Shown: one piece after another, positions 34,651 through 43,913 of the stretch
Layout: the number at the start of each line of letters is the position of its first letter
Numbering within the stretch: position 1 is the first letter of the stretch
Source of the DNA: CAZABG01 sp964483465
GTDB taxonomy: Bacteria > Chlamydiota > Chlamydiia > Chlamydiales > Parachlamydiaceae
Length of the DNA stretch: 64,000 nt
Direction: 5' to 3'
Assembly (NCBI GenBank): GCA_964483465.1
Contig: CAZABG010000002.1
Location: 4,720-68,719, forward strand
Notes under the pieces: generated by a model
The model's input: only the letters and a program-made list of their open reading frames with translations
What the model was told of the DNA's origin: nothing
The model's database searches: none
Program-made: the position numbers and the translations under genes

Positions 34651-35468
34651 TTAAAGAACTGCCTTGAATATTCGGCTACTTCTTCAACCGTTAATAACTT
34701 TCTTTCTTGCAAAGCGCATAAAGTTCTACTAAAAGACGCTTTGTCTATTAAGCAGGTTTCCTGATGCCAAAACGGCCTGTACTCTTTAACATCCGCTTTT
34801 AAAAGAGCATTTAAAAATAAGCGGACATGCTCTACCGATATATAGGCTTTTTTGGATTGGCATGACATATAGGTCGGTGGATTTTCACTCTTTTGCCTTA
34901 AGGCTTCGCGAATGTTATTATGAATCGTATCTGCTGAGAAGACGCGTACATACCTCCACTCTTCTTCAGCCGGGTTGGGTTTAGAAAAAATAGCGGTAAA
35001 GAAAATACCTGTTAAATTTCCCATCCATTTGTCGGTAAGTCCAAGAGAAATGGTTACAATCGGGTATTGCTCTACCATAAAAGCCTTATGATACGCATCG
35101 CTTTCTTGGGACGTTAGGTGTTTATATGCGCTTAGATAATGCAGGGTTTTTGAAAATGAACCCACATCTAGCTGCAGTTGGCTATCCTTTCTCATTACTT
35201 TCATGATGCCATCTAATACCTGTTTACAACTGTCGATATTCGAAATGTACCAGGCGTTTAGATGGGGCTGCGGTTCTTTCACGCCATGAATTTCATGCTG
35301 GATTGTCTCTTGCTGCTTACATCTTTTTTCTTCGTCCTTGTATCCGCCGCCCCAAACCCTATTGGCAAGAGCGGGCGACATTCTTATGTTTGAATCTTCT
35401 ATACTATCAGGGATAAAGCCTCGCAGCGGCTGAGTATCTGTAATTGAAAGAATAAGACTAAATGCCAT
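34644..35468 (-). CDS. Hypothetical protein, ~274 residues
   Basis: I do not recognise it. ATG 35468 is preferred because GGGAGAAAGG lies directly before it. The open frame continues upstream to 35582, but that part runs through a repeat (35545-35575) and gives an implausible mix of hydrophobic residues. The protein has two similar modules, each with a 'C-hxxV-hxxhhK' helix: one at SCKQVLDGIMKVMRKDSQLQLDVGSFSKTL and one at VRLFLNALLKADVKEYRPF...DKASFSRTLCAL. This suggests an internal duplication. No signal peptide. Confidence 0.6.
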   Translation of the reverse strand: MAFSLILSITDTQPLRGFIPDSIEDSNIRMSPALANRVWGGGYKDEEKRCKQQETIQHEIHGVKEPQPHLNAWYISNIDSCKQVLDGIMKVMRKDSQLQLDVGSFSKTLHYLSAYKHLTSQESDAYHKAFMVEQYPIVTISLGLTDKWMGNLTGIFFTAIFSKPNPAEEEWRYVRVFSADTIHNNIREALRQKSENPPTYMSCQSKKAYISVEHVRLFLNALLKADVKEYRPFWHQETCLIDKASFSRTLCALQERKLLTVEEVAEYSRQFFNG

Positions 35469-35544
35469 GACCTTTCTCCCTCTTTTAAATCGCATAAAAC
35501 TCGGATCATGCATAAATGTCAAACTTCGGATAATCAAAGCAAAT

Positions 35545-35575
35545 GGTAGTTTGGTCATGAAAAGGAACAGAATCA
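35545..35575. repeat. Short direct repeat of the hairpin-chain boundary
   Basis: About 31 bases (GTAGTTTGG...AACAGAATCAC) match 35779-35809 with four or five differences. At the second site it leads into hairpin block 2; here no hairpins follow. It may be an empty or collapsed version of the element. Confidence 0.55.
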
Positions 35576-35620
35576 CAATCATTTTTATAAACTTTGAATC
35601 TTAAAAAATATTTTAATTCT

Positions 35621-35716
35621 ATCCTGCCCCGCTCGAAGAGCGGGATCCTGCCGCCCCAAAGGGGCGATCCGGCAACTTTAGGCGCGGTAGCAGCCTAAAG
35701 TTATCCTGTTCCTTTT
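35621..35716. repeat. Hairpin chain, block 1
   Basis: Three consecutive hairpins (CCGCTC-GAA-GAGCGG; GCCCC-AAA-GGGGC; AACTTTAGGC...GCCTAAAGTT) are separated by the linkers ATCCTGCC, GATCCTGCC and GATCCGGC and end with ATCCTGTTCCTTTTT. Block 2 repeats the same plan in inverse order. No ORF is present. Confidence 0.75.
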
Positions 35717-35757
35717 TTATTTAGCTCTTGCATGGGATTCGTCGTAGACTTTTTTTA
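35711..35757 (-). pseudogene. Copy of the xerC 3' end
   Basis: Bases 35711-35757 repeat 35903-35950, the last ~14 codons of xerC plus its stop and T-rich tail. On the minus strand it reads KKVYDESHARAK-stop, against KKVYDESHPRAK-stop in the gene. The rest of xerC is absent. It lies between the two hairpin blocks. Confidence 0.8.
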
Positions 35758-35793
35758 TCGTGCCTAAAGGTTCACTTAGGCAGTTTGGATATG

Positions 35794-35887
35794 AAAAGGA
35801 ACAGGATCACTTTATGCAGCTAAACGCTGCAAAAAGTGGCAGGATCCGCCTACGGCGGGCAGGATCGCCCCTTTGGGGCGGCAGGAT
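35794..35887. repeat. Hairpin chain, block 2 (inverse of block 1)
   Basis: AAAAGGAACAGGAT leads into three hairpins (CACTTTATGCAGC...GCTGCAAAAAGTG; CCGCC-TAC-GGCGG; GCCCC-TTT-GGGGC) separated by GCAGGATC and GGCAGGATC. The linkers match the complement of block 1, while two of the three stems differ in sequence but keep pairing. It ends just before the xerC stop. A further TGCCTAA/TTAGGCA hairpin lies at 35761-35782. Confidence 0.75.
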
Positions 35888-35909
35888 AGAACAATCATTT
35901 TCCCTTTTT

Positions 35910-36770
35910 TTATTTAGCGCGAGGGTGGGATTCGTCGTAGACTTTTTTCTTGAGGGAGATGGAAACTTGGGTATAGATCGTGGTAGTAGCCAGATTTGAG
36001 TGGCCCAAGATGAGTTGTATGGTTTTTAGGTCCATGCCGTTTTCAAGCCAATGGGTTGCAATCGTATGACGGATTGTGTGCGGTGTGATGCGGGCGCTCA
36101 GGCCTGACTGTTTTAAATAGGCGGCGAAAAGGCGGTCGATCGAGCGGGTGGTTAATCGGTCCCCGAATTTATTTAAAAAGACCGCTTCCTTATCCGATTC
36201 TTCCCTTTCCGGGCTATCAAGGTATTGCTGGATCCAGTCGCGTGCATTTATTGTGAAAGGGACGATCCGCTCTTTTTTCCCTTTACCTTTCAGGCGCACA
36301 AGTTTTTGCTCGAAATCGACGTCGGACTTATTGATTTGCGCAAGCTCCGATACGCGCAAGCCTGATGAGTAGAGAAGTTCCATCATGGTTCTATCGCGAA
36401 GGCCGAGGTAGTTCGTAAGGTCGGGCTGGTCGAGAAGCACCTTCACCTGATCGTAGGAAAGGGAAGGGGGAAGTTTTTTTTCCAGTTTCGGAAGCTCGAT
36501 ATCTTCGACTGGATTTTTCGTAATCCATTTTTGTCCAATGGCATGATGAAAATAAGAGCGTAGAGCCGAAAGTTTTCTTGCGCAGGTTCTTTTTGATTTG
36601 CCCGCTTCATAAAGGCTCGCGAGGTATTCGCGAATATGCTTTCTTTCGATATCAGGAAGCTCTCTTTTTACAAAATCGTGAAAATGGGTCAGATCGATTT
36701 GATAATTTCGAAGCGTATGGGGCGAAGAATCTTTAACGTTTTTGAGATAATCTAAAAAGGTTTTAATCAT
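35910..36770 (-). CDS. xerC: Tyrosine recombinase XerC
   Basis: 286 residues with a SAM-like N-terminal domain (FLDYLKNVKDSSPHTLRNYQIDL) and a catalytic domain. The active-site residues are visible: Arg in LLYSSGLRVSELAQI, Lys in KLVRLKGKGKKER, His and Arg in HTIRHTIATHWLENG, His in LGHSNLATTTIY and the nucleophile Tyr in the same stretch (YTQVS). XerC resolves chromosome dimers with XerD at dif. The lack of other phage or integron genes supports a housekeeping role. Start overlaps the RNase Z stop as ATGA. Confidence 0.92.
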   Translation of the reverse strand: MIKTFLDYLKNVKDSSPHTLRNYQIDLTHFHDFVKRELPDIERKHIREYLASLYEAGKSKRTCARKLSALRSYFHHAIGQKWITKNPVEDIELPKLEKKLPPSLSYDQVKVLLDQPDLTNYLGLRDRTMMELLYSSGLRVSELAQINKSDVDFEQKLVRLKGKGKKERIVPFTINARDWIQQYLDSPEREESDKEAVFLNKFGDRLTTRSIDRLFAAYLKQSGLSARITPHTIRHTIATHWLENGMDLKTIQLILGHSNLATTTIYTQVSISLKKKVYDESHPRAK

Positions 36771-37678
36771 GCGTTTTTCGGAAAAGGAAAGACTTTTAAA
36801 TCATCTGCGGCATAGGAGTTCGGAAAGGTAAGTCTTGCTTCTTCTTCAAACGGTTTTGTGGTTGGGTAACGCGCTGAAAAGTGGGTTAAAATTAATTTTT
36901 TGGCGTTCGCTTCTTTTGCGATTTCAGCCGCCTGTGTTGCCGTAAGATGGTAGTGGTTATAGGCGAGATCTTTTTCTGAATTTAAATAGGTGCTTTCGCA
37001 AAGGAGGATGGTAGCATTTTTAGCAAGGTCAACCGCCGCCTGGCATTTGCGCGTATCGATGACAATCGCAATGCTGTCTCCCTCTCTAATATGGGAAACT
37101 TGTGAAAGATGAACGGTTTCGCCATTGAGGGTAAGGGAGCCTTTTTGCTGCAGTTCCCCGACAAGCGGCCCTGTTATGCCAAATTGATTTAATTTGTCAC
37201 GGTCGAATTTTAAAGAGTCAGGCTCAGTTACTCTCCATCCAATATTATCAACTCCATGATCGAGGAAGCGTGCTTCCACTTTAAAATCACCCATATCGAG
37301 TACTGTTCCGTCTTGGGCAATCGGATGCTCGACGACATGAATCTGTTCATGATAAATGGTTCCGTAACGGAGGCGGTCAAAATATTTTTTGCCGGAAGCT
37401 GGATAATAGCAATGAATAGGATGGGAAACCTTATCGAGGTTTAGGCGCATTAGGAAGGAACCGAGTCCTAAGCAATGGTCCCCATGAAAATGAGAAATGA
37501 AAATATCGGTTACGCAAGGGGGAGCAACGTTTGCAAAAATGAATTGCCGCTGCGTCCCTTCGCCAGGGTCAAATAGCATGCCTCGGTTATTAAATCTGAA
37601 GAGGTACGCGCCATGGTTACGATGACGGGTAGGTTGCTGGCTGGAACAGCCCATGATGATTAGGTCTCGAACGCTCAT
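36767..37678 (-). CDS. rnz: Ribonuclease Z (tRNA 3' processing)
   Basis: 303 residues. The metallo-β-lactamase motif is in FISHFHGDHCLGL (HxHxDH). Further metal ligands are in RFLDHGVDNIGW and in LILTHFSARYP near the C-terminus. Trailing GSLTLNGETVHLSQV belongs to the flexible exosite region of the family. RNase Z trims tRNA 3' trailers. It is followed by xerC in one transcript. Confidence 0.93.
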   Translation of the reverse strand: MSVRDLIIMGCSSQQPTRHRNHGAYLFRFNNRGMLFDPGEGTQRQFIFANVAPPCVTDIFISHFHGDHCLGLGSFLMRLNLDKVSHPIHCYYPASGKKYFDRLRYGTIYHEQIHVVEHPIAQDGTVLDMGDFKVEARFLDHGVDNIGWRVTEPDSLKFDRDKLNQFGITGPLVGELQQKGSLTLNGETVHLSQVSHIREGDSIAIVIDTRKCQAAVDLAKNATILLCESTYLNSEKDLAYNHYHLTATQAAEIAKEANAKKLILTHFSARYPTTKPFEEEARLTFPNSYAADDLKVFPFPKNA

Positions 37679-37696
37679 GCCTACAGGATACCTAAC

Positions 37697-38803
37697 TTAT
37701 CCTTTCCATTGAAAGAGGGAAGTGTAGGCAAGGACCCACCCCGAAAGAAGTCCCGCTAAATGAGCGGCATTCGCAACGGGAGTTGCCATAAATTTATATC
37801 CTGCAACGGATGCGACAAAAGAGACGAGCGAGAGCGCTGCCATTCCGAAAATAAAGATGAGCATGAAGTTAATGCTCGATTTTTCCAATCGATATCCTTC
37901 CCAGGGAGCCACTTTTTGCCTGATGGCGATAAAAGCAAGCATACCGCATATAACGCCTGATATGCCCATGAATCTATAACCCGTCATGACGTATTGAGCC
38001 GTATCGGAAACAATGGCGGTCAAGATGATAAAGAGAGCAAGCTTCCCGGCTCCTAGCATTCTTTCCATCTCTTTACCTAAAACAAGTAGGCAAAGAACAT
38101 TAAAAATGAGGTGCAAAATATTGGCATGAAGAAAAATGGGGGAGACAAGACGCCACCATTCGCCCTCTTTGATTTTTTCAAACATGGGTGGAAAATTAAT
38201 TTTCTCAATATCTCCGCGAACATACATGACAAGAGGTTCGTATAAGCCATGCCAAACTTTTGTCGAAAGGATTTCATCCTTAAGTTGAACGGCTTCTTGC
38301 GGCCAGTTATCAAGCCCATATTGGCCAATTAATTGAGTCACTTTCTCAGATCGAACCGGAAAATCGTAAAGGAGTCTTTGCTCAATCTTTGAAGGAACAA
38401 AATCAGGGATATAGGCCTCATCTTTGGTAAATGTAGGCATTAAAAACTGATCAAAGAAAAAAAGAGCTGCGCATAAAATCACAAGGAAATGAGTTAAAGG
38501 CGATGGAGCCTCTTCAATTTTAGCGACGATTTTTTGAGGCCGGAAAGGATTGAACTCATTTGGAGCGGAGGGTTTAAACTTTGGATTTTGCGGATCTTCG
38601 ATGAACTCGTTCCATTCGTTTATGGCTTTATCATATAGATCTTCATCATCAATCCATATTTTGTAGGTTTGATGGCCATAGGAGGCGCTACCCCAATCGG
38701 TGACCTTAACCACTTCAAGCATATGTTCGATCGGAAGCGATTTTAAATAGGTAGAGAAGGATTTGGCAAGGTCAGGATTATCAAGCTCTATAAGGAGGCG
38801 CAT
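37697..38803 (-). CDS. Rhomboid-family intramembrane serine protease (GlpG-like)
   Basis: 368 residues. Residues 1-~75 form a cytoplasmic domain like GlpG's (IELDNPDLAKSFSTYL; TYKIWIDDEDLYDKA). After a linker and one helix, the six-helix rhomboid core follows. WWRLVSPIFLHANILHLIFNVLCLL carries the loop and HxxxN oxyanion motif, GISGVICGM carries the catalytic Ser and ANAAHLAGLLSGW carries the catalytic His. It cleaves transmembrane substrates in the inner membrane. Its start overlaps the nucleotidyltransferase gene by 16 bases. Confidence 0.92.
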   Translation of the reverse strand: MRLLIELDNPDLAKSFSTYLKSLPIEHMLEVVKVTDWGSASYGHQTYKIWIDDEDLYDKAINEWNEFIEDPQNPKFKPSAPNEFNPFRPQKIVAKIEEAPSPLTHFLVILCAALFFFDQFLMPTFTKDEAYIPDFVPSKIEQRLLYDFPVRSEKVTQLIGQYGLDNWPQEAVQLKDEILSTKVWHGLYEPLVMYVRGDIEKINFPPMFEKIKEGEWWRLVSPIFLHANILHLIFNVLCLLVLGKEMERMLGAGKLALFIILTAIVSDTAQYVMTGYRFMGISGVICGMLAFIAIRQKVAPWEGYRLEKSSINFMLIFIFGMAALSLVSFVASVAGYKFMATPVANAAHLAGLLSGWVLAYTSLFQWKG

Positions 38804-39279
38804 TTCTTTATAATCTCCGAAGTCGATAAACCGGGCCCTCTATGGACAATTTCCACGCGACCTCCATTTTTAATAACAGTGGGAGCTTCGATGCAATCGG
38901 CTCCGTAGTCTGAGCCGTTAACATGCACATGCGGTTTAATTTTTTCAAGGAGCTCGATGGGATCTGTCTCTTCAAACCAAGTGACGTAATCAACAAATTC
39001 AATCGCAGCCATCATCCTAAGCCTATCTTCTAAAGGAATAATTGGCCTCTTAGGGCTTTTATATTTCTTTATCGACGCATCGCTATTTAGGGCGGCAATT
39101 AAAACATCGGCCGTTTGCGATCCTTGATAAAGGATCTCTAAATGGCCGGCTGTCATCAAATCAAAAGAGCCATTTATCGTGGCGATTTTGAGCCCTTGGT
39201 CTTTAAGGGCTTGGACTTTTCTTGAAAGTTCTTGCGGCTCAATGATCTTTTTACGGTAGGCTTCTTTCCACTCTTGCAT
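38788..39279 (-). CDS. Heptose-1-phosphate adenylyltransferase-type nucleotidyltransferase
   Basis: 163 residues of the cytidylyltransferase-like fold. TINGSFDLMTAGHLEIL carries the nucleotide-binding GxFDxxxxGH motif, and GPGLSTSEII carries the ISSxxIR-type motif of RfaE2/HldE C-terminal domains. It probably activates D-glycero-D-manno-heptose 1-phosphate for lipopolysaccharide; glycerol-3-phosphate cytidylyltransferase is an alternative. Its first 35 codons overlap the end of lon in another frame. The leading helix (EPQELSRKVQALKDQGLK) is typical of the family, so the start is credible. Confidence 0.85.
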   Translation of the reverse strand: MQEWKEAYRKKIIEPQELSRKVQALKDQGLKIATINGSFDLMTAGHLEILYQGSQTADVLIAALNSDASIKKYKSPKRPIIPLEDRLRMMAAIEFVDYVTWFEETDPIELLEKIKPHVHVNGSDYGADCIEAPTVIKNGGRVEIVHRGPGLSTSEIIKKCASL

Positions 39280-41705
39280 ACTTCCTCAAAAGCAATTTTA
39301 TATACATCGTCATAATGTTTGACGAAATGGATGTGAAGGTCTTTTTTTATCTGTTCAGGAAGCTCGGCATAATCGCGCTCATTTTCTTTAGGGAGAATGA
39401 CCGTTTTTAATCCGCTTCTTTTAGCGGCAATGAGTTTTTCTTTAACACCGCCGATGGGTAGAACTTGGCCGGTTAAGGTAAGCTCGCCTGTCATTCCTAA
39501 ATGTTCCGAAATCGGCTTATTCAATAAAAGCGAGATAAGCGATGTGACCATTGTAATTCCGGCAGAAGGGCCGTCTTTTGGAGTGGCCCCTTCAGGAATA
39601 TGGATATGGACCTGCGATTTTGGGAAAAATTTGGTCTTTATGGCGTAGCGATCAATATGGCTTTGTAAAAAACTCCAGGCAATTTGCGAAGATTCTTTCA
39701 TCACATCGCCCGCTTGACCCGTTAATTTCATATCAGGCTTTTCGGCGTCCATTTTAGCGGCTTCAATATAAAGGGTCGCTCCGCCCATGGCTGTCCATGC
39801 AAGGCCGGTCGCTACGCCTACAGGGGGTTTTTCATAAATTTTATCGGACGTGAAGGGGGGTTTTCCAACTAAATCAACTAAAGCGGATTCTTTGATCTTT
39901 GTTTTGGTGGTTTTTTCGCCTTTCTCATTTTTTTCAACGAGGTCGACTGCCACTTTTCTTAAAATCTTTTTGATCCACATTTCAAGCGATCTGACGCCTG
40001 CTTCTCTTGCATAGCCATTAATTAAATGTTTGATGGCGCTATCCTCAAAAGCAACGTCTTTGACTTTTAGTCCCATTTCTTTCATGTTTTTGGGAATAAG
40101 ATAGCGGTTTGCTATTTCAAATTTCTCTTCTTGGATATAGCCGGAAAGCCGGATGATCTCCATACGATCGAGAAGAGGCTCGAGTATGGTATCAAGTACG
40201 TTTGCGGTAACAATAAATAAAACATCCGAAATGTCGATTCGAACATCGAGGTAGTGATCGAGGAATTCGTTGTTCTGTTCTTTATCTAGCACTTCAAGCA
40301 AAGCAGAAGAGGGATCGCCTTGGAAGCTTTCACCGAGCTTGTCGATCTCGTCGATTAATATAACCGGATTCATCGTTTGGCAATATTTTAATGCCTGAAT
40401 GATTTTACCCGGTTGCGCGCCTACATAAGTTCTGCGATGCCCTTTAATTTCGGCTTCGTCACGCATGCCCCCGACTGAAAAACGGAAGAACTTGCGTCCA
40501 AGCGCACGCGCGATGCTTTTTCCTATACTTGTTTTGCCAACGCCTGGAGGCCCAACTAAGCAAATGATGTTACCCTTCATTCCTTTTGCGAGTTTCGCGA
40601 CAGCAATGAATTCGACGATTCGCTTTTTAACTTCACTCAAGCCATAGTGATCCGCTTCAAGCGTTTCTTTTGCTTTGGCAAGTTCGACATTATTGGTTGT
40701 GTACATGTCCCAAGGTATGGAAGTCAGCCAATCAAGGTAGTTCCTTGTTACACCAAATTCAGAAGAGTGCGGTTCTAAAAGTTTGAATTTATCAAACTCT
40801 TCCTGGATGGTTTTTTTAGGGCCTTCGGGAATAACTTTATCTTTAATTCTTTCTTCAAACTTAGCGATCTCTACCGATTTTTCATCTTTTTCAAGGCCAA
40901 GCTCTTTCTTGATTGTTTTAAGCTGTTCTTTAAGGAAATACTCTTTTTGATTTTTGCTCAAAGTGGAATCAATTTGTTTGTTGATCCTATTTTGAAGCTG
41001 GCTTAGATCCAATTCTTTGCGAATCATCTTTAACGCTTTTTCAACCCGGCTTGGGATGTCAAGCGTCTCTAGCATCTCTTGCAGCTCTTCTCTTGTAGCC
41101 GTTGTCATGGAAACGGCAAAATCAGCCAGGCTTCCAGGATCGCTTAAGTCTGAGTGAATTAAAAAGAGTTGCAGTTCCTCTTTGAAGAGGGGATTTAATT
41201 TTAAAAGTTCTTTGATGCTGGATGTGATGCTAGCGGAATAGGCCTTCATTTCCCGGCTAAGAAGTTTTTGGTCGGTGTGGTATTCCACCTTTGCCCGAAG
41301 CATCTTTCCTTCTTTGACGAATTCGGTTATGACAATCCTTTTTTCCATATTCACGATGAGCTGAGCGCCGCCTTGATCCATCGGGATCACTTTTATAACC
41401 CGGGCCATTACCCCGATGTTATAAAGATCTGCAGGTTCCAGTTTGTATGGAGACGCTTTTTCATCTTTCGTCAGGAGGAAAGCAACCCATTTATCCTCTT
41501 TTTTGACCATTTTTTTGATCAATTCATAATAGGCGCCCGCTTCTAAAACGACAGGGGCTGCCATTCCCGGAAAAAAGGGCCTTTTTGCCACAGGAAAGAT
41601 GGGTAAAATATCAGGGGGAGTGTTCATTTTGGGAAGTTCCTGCTGAACAAGCGATTGGATAAGCGCTTCTTTAAGCTCATCTAATTGGTGATTGTCGTTA
41701 GTCAT
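39174..41705 (-). CDS. lon: ATP-dependent protease Lon
   Basis: 843 residues. The N-terminal substrate domain begins ILPIFPVAKRPFFPG. The AAA+ module has GPPGVGKTSIG (Walker A) and VILIDEIDKLG (Walker B). The protease domain has the catalytic Ser in PKDGPSAGITM with the Lys in TGQVLPIGGVKEK. Lon degrades misfolded and regulatory proteins. The last ~35 residues (GKKPTVKRSLSRKNFQEKS...) are a basic tail read out of frame within the next gene, which suggests loss of an earlier stop. Lon lying near tsaB, rpsU and dnaJ is chlamydial synteny. Confidence 0.95.
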   Translation of the reverse strand: MTNDNHQLDELKEALIQSLVQQELPKMNTPPDILPIFPVAKRPFFPGMAAPVVLEAGAYYELIKKMVKKEDKWVAFLLTKDEKASPYKLEPADLYNIGVMARVIKVIPMDQGGAQLIVNMEKRIVITEFVKEGKMLRAKVEYHTDQKLLSREMKAYSASITSSIKELLKLNPLFKEELQLFLIHSDLSDPGSLADFAVSMTTATREELQEMLETLDIPSRVEKALKMIRKELDLSQLQNRINKQIDSTLSKNQKEYFLKEQLKTIKKELGLEKDEKSVEIAKFEERIKDKVIPEGPKKTIQEEFDKFKLLEPHSSEFGVTRNYLDWLTSIPWDMYTTNNVELAKAKETLEADHYGLSEVKKRIVEFIAVAKLAKGMKGNIICLVGPPGVGKTSIGKSIARALGRKFFRFSVGGMRDEAEIKGHRRTYVGAQPGKIIQALKYCQTMNPVILIDEIDKLGESFQGDPSSALLEVLDKEQNNEFLDHYLDVRIDISDVLFIVTANVLDTILEPLLDRMEIIRLSGYIQEEKFEIANRYLIPKNMKEMGLKVKDVAFEDSAIKHLINGYAREAGVRSLEMWIKKILRKVAVDLVEKNEKGEKTTKTKIKESALVDLVGKPPFTSDKIYEKPPVGVATGLAWTAMGGATLYIEAAKMDAEKPDMKLTGQAGDVMKESSQIAWSFLQSHIDRYAIKTKFFPKSQVHIHIPEGATPKDGPSAGITMVTSLISLLLNKPISEHLGMTGELTLTGQVLPIGGVKEKLIAAKRSGLKTVILPKENERDYAELPEQIKKDLHIHFVKHYDDVYKIAFEEVCKSGKKPTVKRSLSRKNFQEKSKPLKTKGSKSPR

Positions 41706-41837
41706 ACGGAATAATATAACCTAAAAGGGGATTTTTAAAGGTATTCTTGTGCATCTTTAAAACACTTTTGATACACTCGCAATAACTAAATTAAAAAATT
41801 AAAAAATTTAATTAGATAGTATCAAAGGATGGTGTAG

Positions 41838-43913
41838 ATGATAGGTGGGATAAGTAATATTGGTAATAACTTTATTGCCCAGCCGCCTTTCAATATTTCG
41901 GAAAGTGAAGAGACCGAACCTATCGAGCCTGTTCTTGATGCTCCCGTAAATACAGTCGAGACAGTCGAAGATCCAAGTTCAGATGAAATTGAAAGTCCCC
42001 GTCCCTCAAAAGAGGATTGGGCGCCAAACTTTGACTGGGCTGTCAAATGTTTATCGGAAAATTTAATAAGAAGTGTAGATCTTTTGACGCTTTCCAAGAT
42101 CGCAAAATATGTTAAAGATAATTTTGATACTTATTTGAGGCAGGCGGAAGACGTTCATGCCTTTTTAGAAGACTCGAATATTCCAGCCATTGATCCATCG
42201 AAGCCAGTTCCCGCATTTGCTTTAGCTAAGGTCCGTTCCGCGTTATATAAGGAAATGGGGGGATTATTACGATATTTGAATGCTACCGGCAAATTTAAAG
42301 AATATGGAAACCTTATTCTGGTTGGCTTATTTGGCGAAATTCCTAAAAATCCACGTATAACACTTGCCTCCTTGCAGCCCACAAAAAGAATGGAGTTCCT
42401 AAAATTTTCTGTGATGTCGCAGCTCCATATCCCTTTTTCTGAACTAAAAGAAAATCGGCAAAGGGAAAGGCTTGAATATTATGATATGTTCTACACGCGA
42501 CTTAATCAAAAAGAAGAGAAAATAAATGAAATACAGGAAAAATATTCAATTTACGCTCCTTCAGCAGTAACTATAGATTGGGATAATCGAGAGATAGCGG
42601 CATCTACTGCCACTTTTCAATCCATCGTCTACCTTGCGAAAAAGTATTTTAAAGATTTATTTGATTTTGCCATTGATCTCGAAATGGAAGTGCGGGTGGT
42701 CTATTTGATTCTCCAAGTGGTTCTCAAGGATAAAGCCTCGTTTTTCCATATTCCTGATCACCCTGCTGTTTTTGTTTTAAAAGATGCGATGGTTGATGTT
42801 GACGAGACTGTATTGGAACAAAAACAGTCTTCTGCAGAGTTTCTAATGAGCGATACCCCTTTGCAGCATCATCTTTCTAACTTTATAGATCATGTTCTTC
42901 TTAAATCAAATTCGGTACATATTTTTTTGGGAAAAGAGGAATTTCTATTAGGAGGCCCTGAAAACGATTTTCCGATTGATAAGATCAAATCTTACTTCTT
43001 GAAGGAGGTTGTTAAGAACAACCCACAAGAAATGGTGCGGAAGATTAAAGAATGTCCTGCGTTATCAAAGATACTTGGCAAGAAGGAGAAGCTTGGAAAA
43101 TCTGAATTTTCAAATTTTTTAAAACGCGAATATGAAAAATATAATAATGCAAGAACAACGAAAGAGGGCAATTTCATTATTTACAGATTGAATCAGATGT
43201 GCGACGGGATTCAGTTCAATAAGCAGGAATTGAGGGGGCTCTCTTCAGAATTGATTTCCTGTATTGATTTTTTGTTTCCGTTGTTCTTGCTTCAGATTTT
43301 GGTAATGACAAACGATAATTTTTCCGATGAATTTATTAGGCGGTATCGAGCTAAGAAATGTGTAAATGGACATTGTGATAGTGTCAGTCATTTGCCAGAA
43401 GGTCTTGACGCCCATAAATTTATTTATCGAACCCATTTTTTAGAGGGGGCTGTAACCGGCTATTCAATTATAGGCACACTTTCCCTAAGCTCTTTTTGGG
43501 AAGAAGGCCTAATTAAAATGGTCCCTTTTAAAAAAATCTCTTTTTCGCCTTTTATTTCATTTGATACCTTTTCAAAACTTAGCGAAAATATCTTTCTTCA
43601 TATCAAATACGATGNNNNNNNNNNATTTGAATTGAATATAATGGAGCAATTTAAATTGATTTGCTCCGAAATGAATCAAGGCATCATTGATAACATCGAC
43701 GTTTTAAAAGAGCGGCTTTTTGAGATTGTCTTCATCAAAAGTCTATTGGATGAACTCAAAGTCAGTGTTCATGTTTATGTAGATTGGCTATTGCGATTAG
43801 AATCTTTTGAGGAAGCGATTAGAGAGAAAATGTGGGTTTCAAGAGACCCTGAATTGAGTCATTATTATTTAAGGATATACGCAGAAGATGGATTTTTACG
43901 AAAAAGTCACTAA
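41838..43913 (+). CDS. Large unknown protein, interrupted by an assembly gap
   Basis: About 691 residues, not recognised. The first ~60 residues are acidic and disordered (SESEETEPIEPV, EDPSSDEIESPRP). The rest is mostly helical with a hydrophobic stretch (SCIDFLFPLFLLQILVM). A CVNGHCD pair and a conserved-looking DAHKFIYRTHFLEG occur late. Ten unknown bases at 43615-43624 interrupt it, so true length and frame past residue 592 are uncertain. AAGGA precedes the ATG. The acidic N-terminus and lack of a signal peptide would fit a secreted effector. Confidence 0.55.
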   Translation: MIGGISNIGNNFIAQPPFNISESEETEPIEPVLDAPVNTVETVEDPSSDEIESPRPSKEDWAPNFDWAVKCLSENLIRSVDLLTLSKIAKYVKDNFDTYLRQAEDVHAFLEDSNIPAIDPSKPVPAFALAKVRSALYKEMGGLLRYLNATGKFKEYGNLILVGLFGEIPKNPRITLASLQPTKRMEFLKFSVMSQLHIPFSELKENRQRERLEYYDMFYTRLNQKEEKINEIQEKYSIYAPSAVTIDWDNREIAASTATFQSIVYLAKKYFKDLFDFAIDLEMEVRVVYLILQVVLKDKASFFHIPDHPAVFVLKDAMVDVDETVLEQKQSSAEFLMSDTPLQHHLSNFIDHVLLKSNSVHIFLGKEEFLLGGPENDFPIDKIKSYFLKEVVKNNPQEMVRKIKECPALSKILGKKEKLGKSEFSNFLKREYEKYNNARTTKEGNFIIYRLNQMCDGIQFNKQELRGLSSELISCIDFLFPLFLLQILVMTNDNFSDEFIRRYRAKKCVNGHCDSVSHLPEGLDAHKFIYRTHFLEGAVTGYSIIGTLSLSSFWEEGLIKMVPFKKISFSPFISFDTFSKLSENIFLHIKYDXXXXFELNIMEQFKLICSEMNQGIIDNIDVLKERLFEIVFIKSLLDELKVSVHVYVDWLLRLESFEEAIREKMWVSRDPELSHYYLRIYAEDGFLRKSH
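43615..43624. other. Assembly gap (10 Ns)
   Basis: Exactly ten N bases, typical of a scaffold join of unknown size. The coding frame on either side is open, but the real distance cannot be assumed. Confidence 0.95.

Noticed and set aside
35621..35887. Hairpin chain as a CRISPR array
   Set aside because: Repeats are short linkers around self-pairing stems, unit lengths vary, the two blocks are inverted, and no cas genes are nearby.
35760..35999. 79-codon ORF across hairpin block 2 and the xerC end
   Set aside because: Translation consists of hairpin repeats and antisense xerC; no coding character.
35910..36770. xerC as an integron or phage integrase that moved the repeats
   Set aside because: The protein looks like housekeeping XerC and is coupled to rnz; no attC-type cassettes or phage genes are present.
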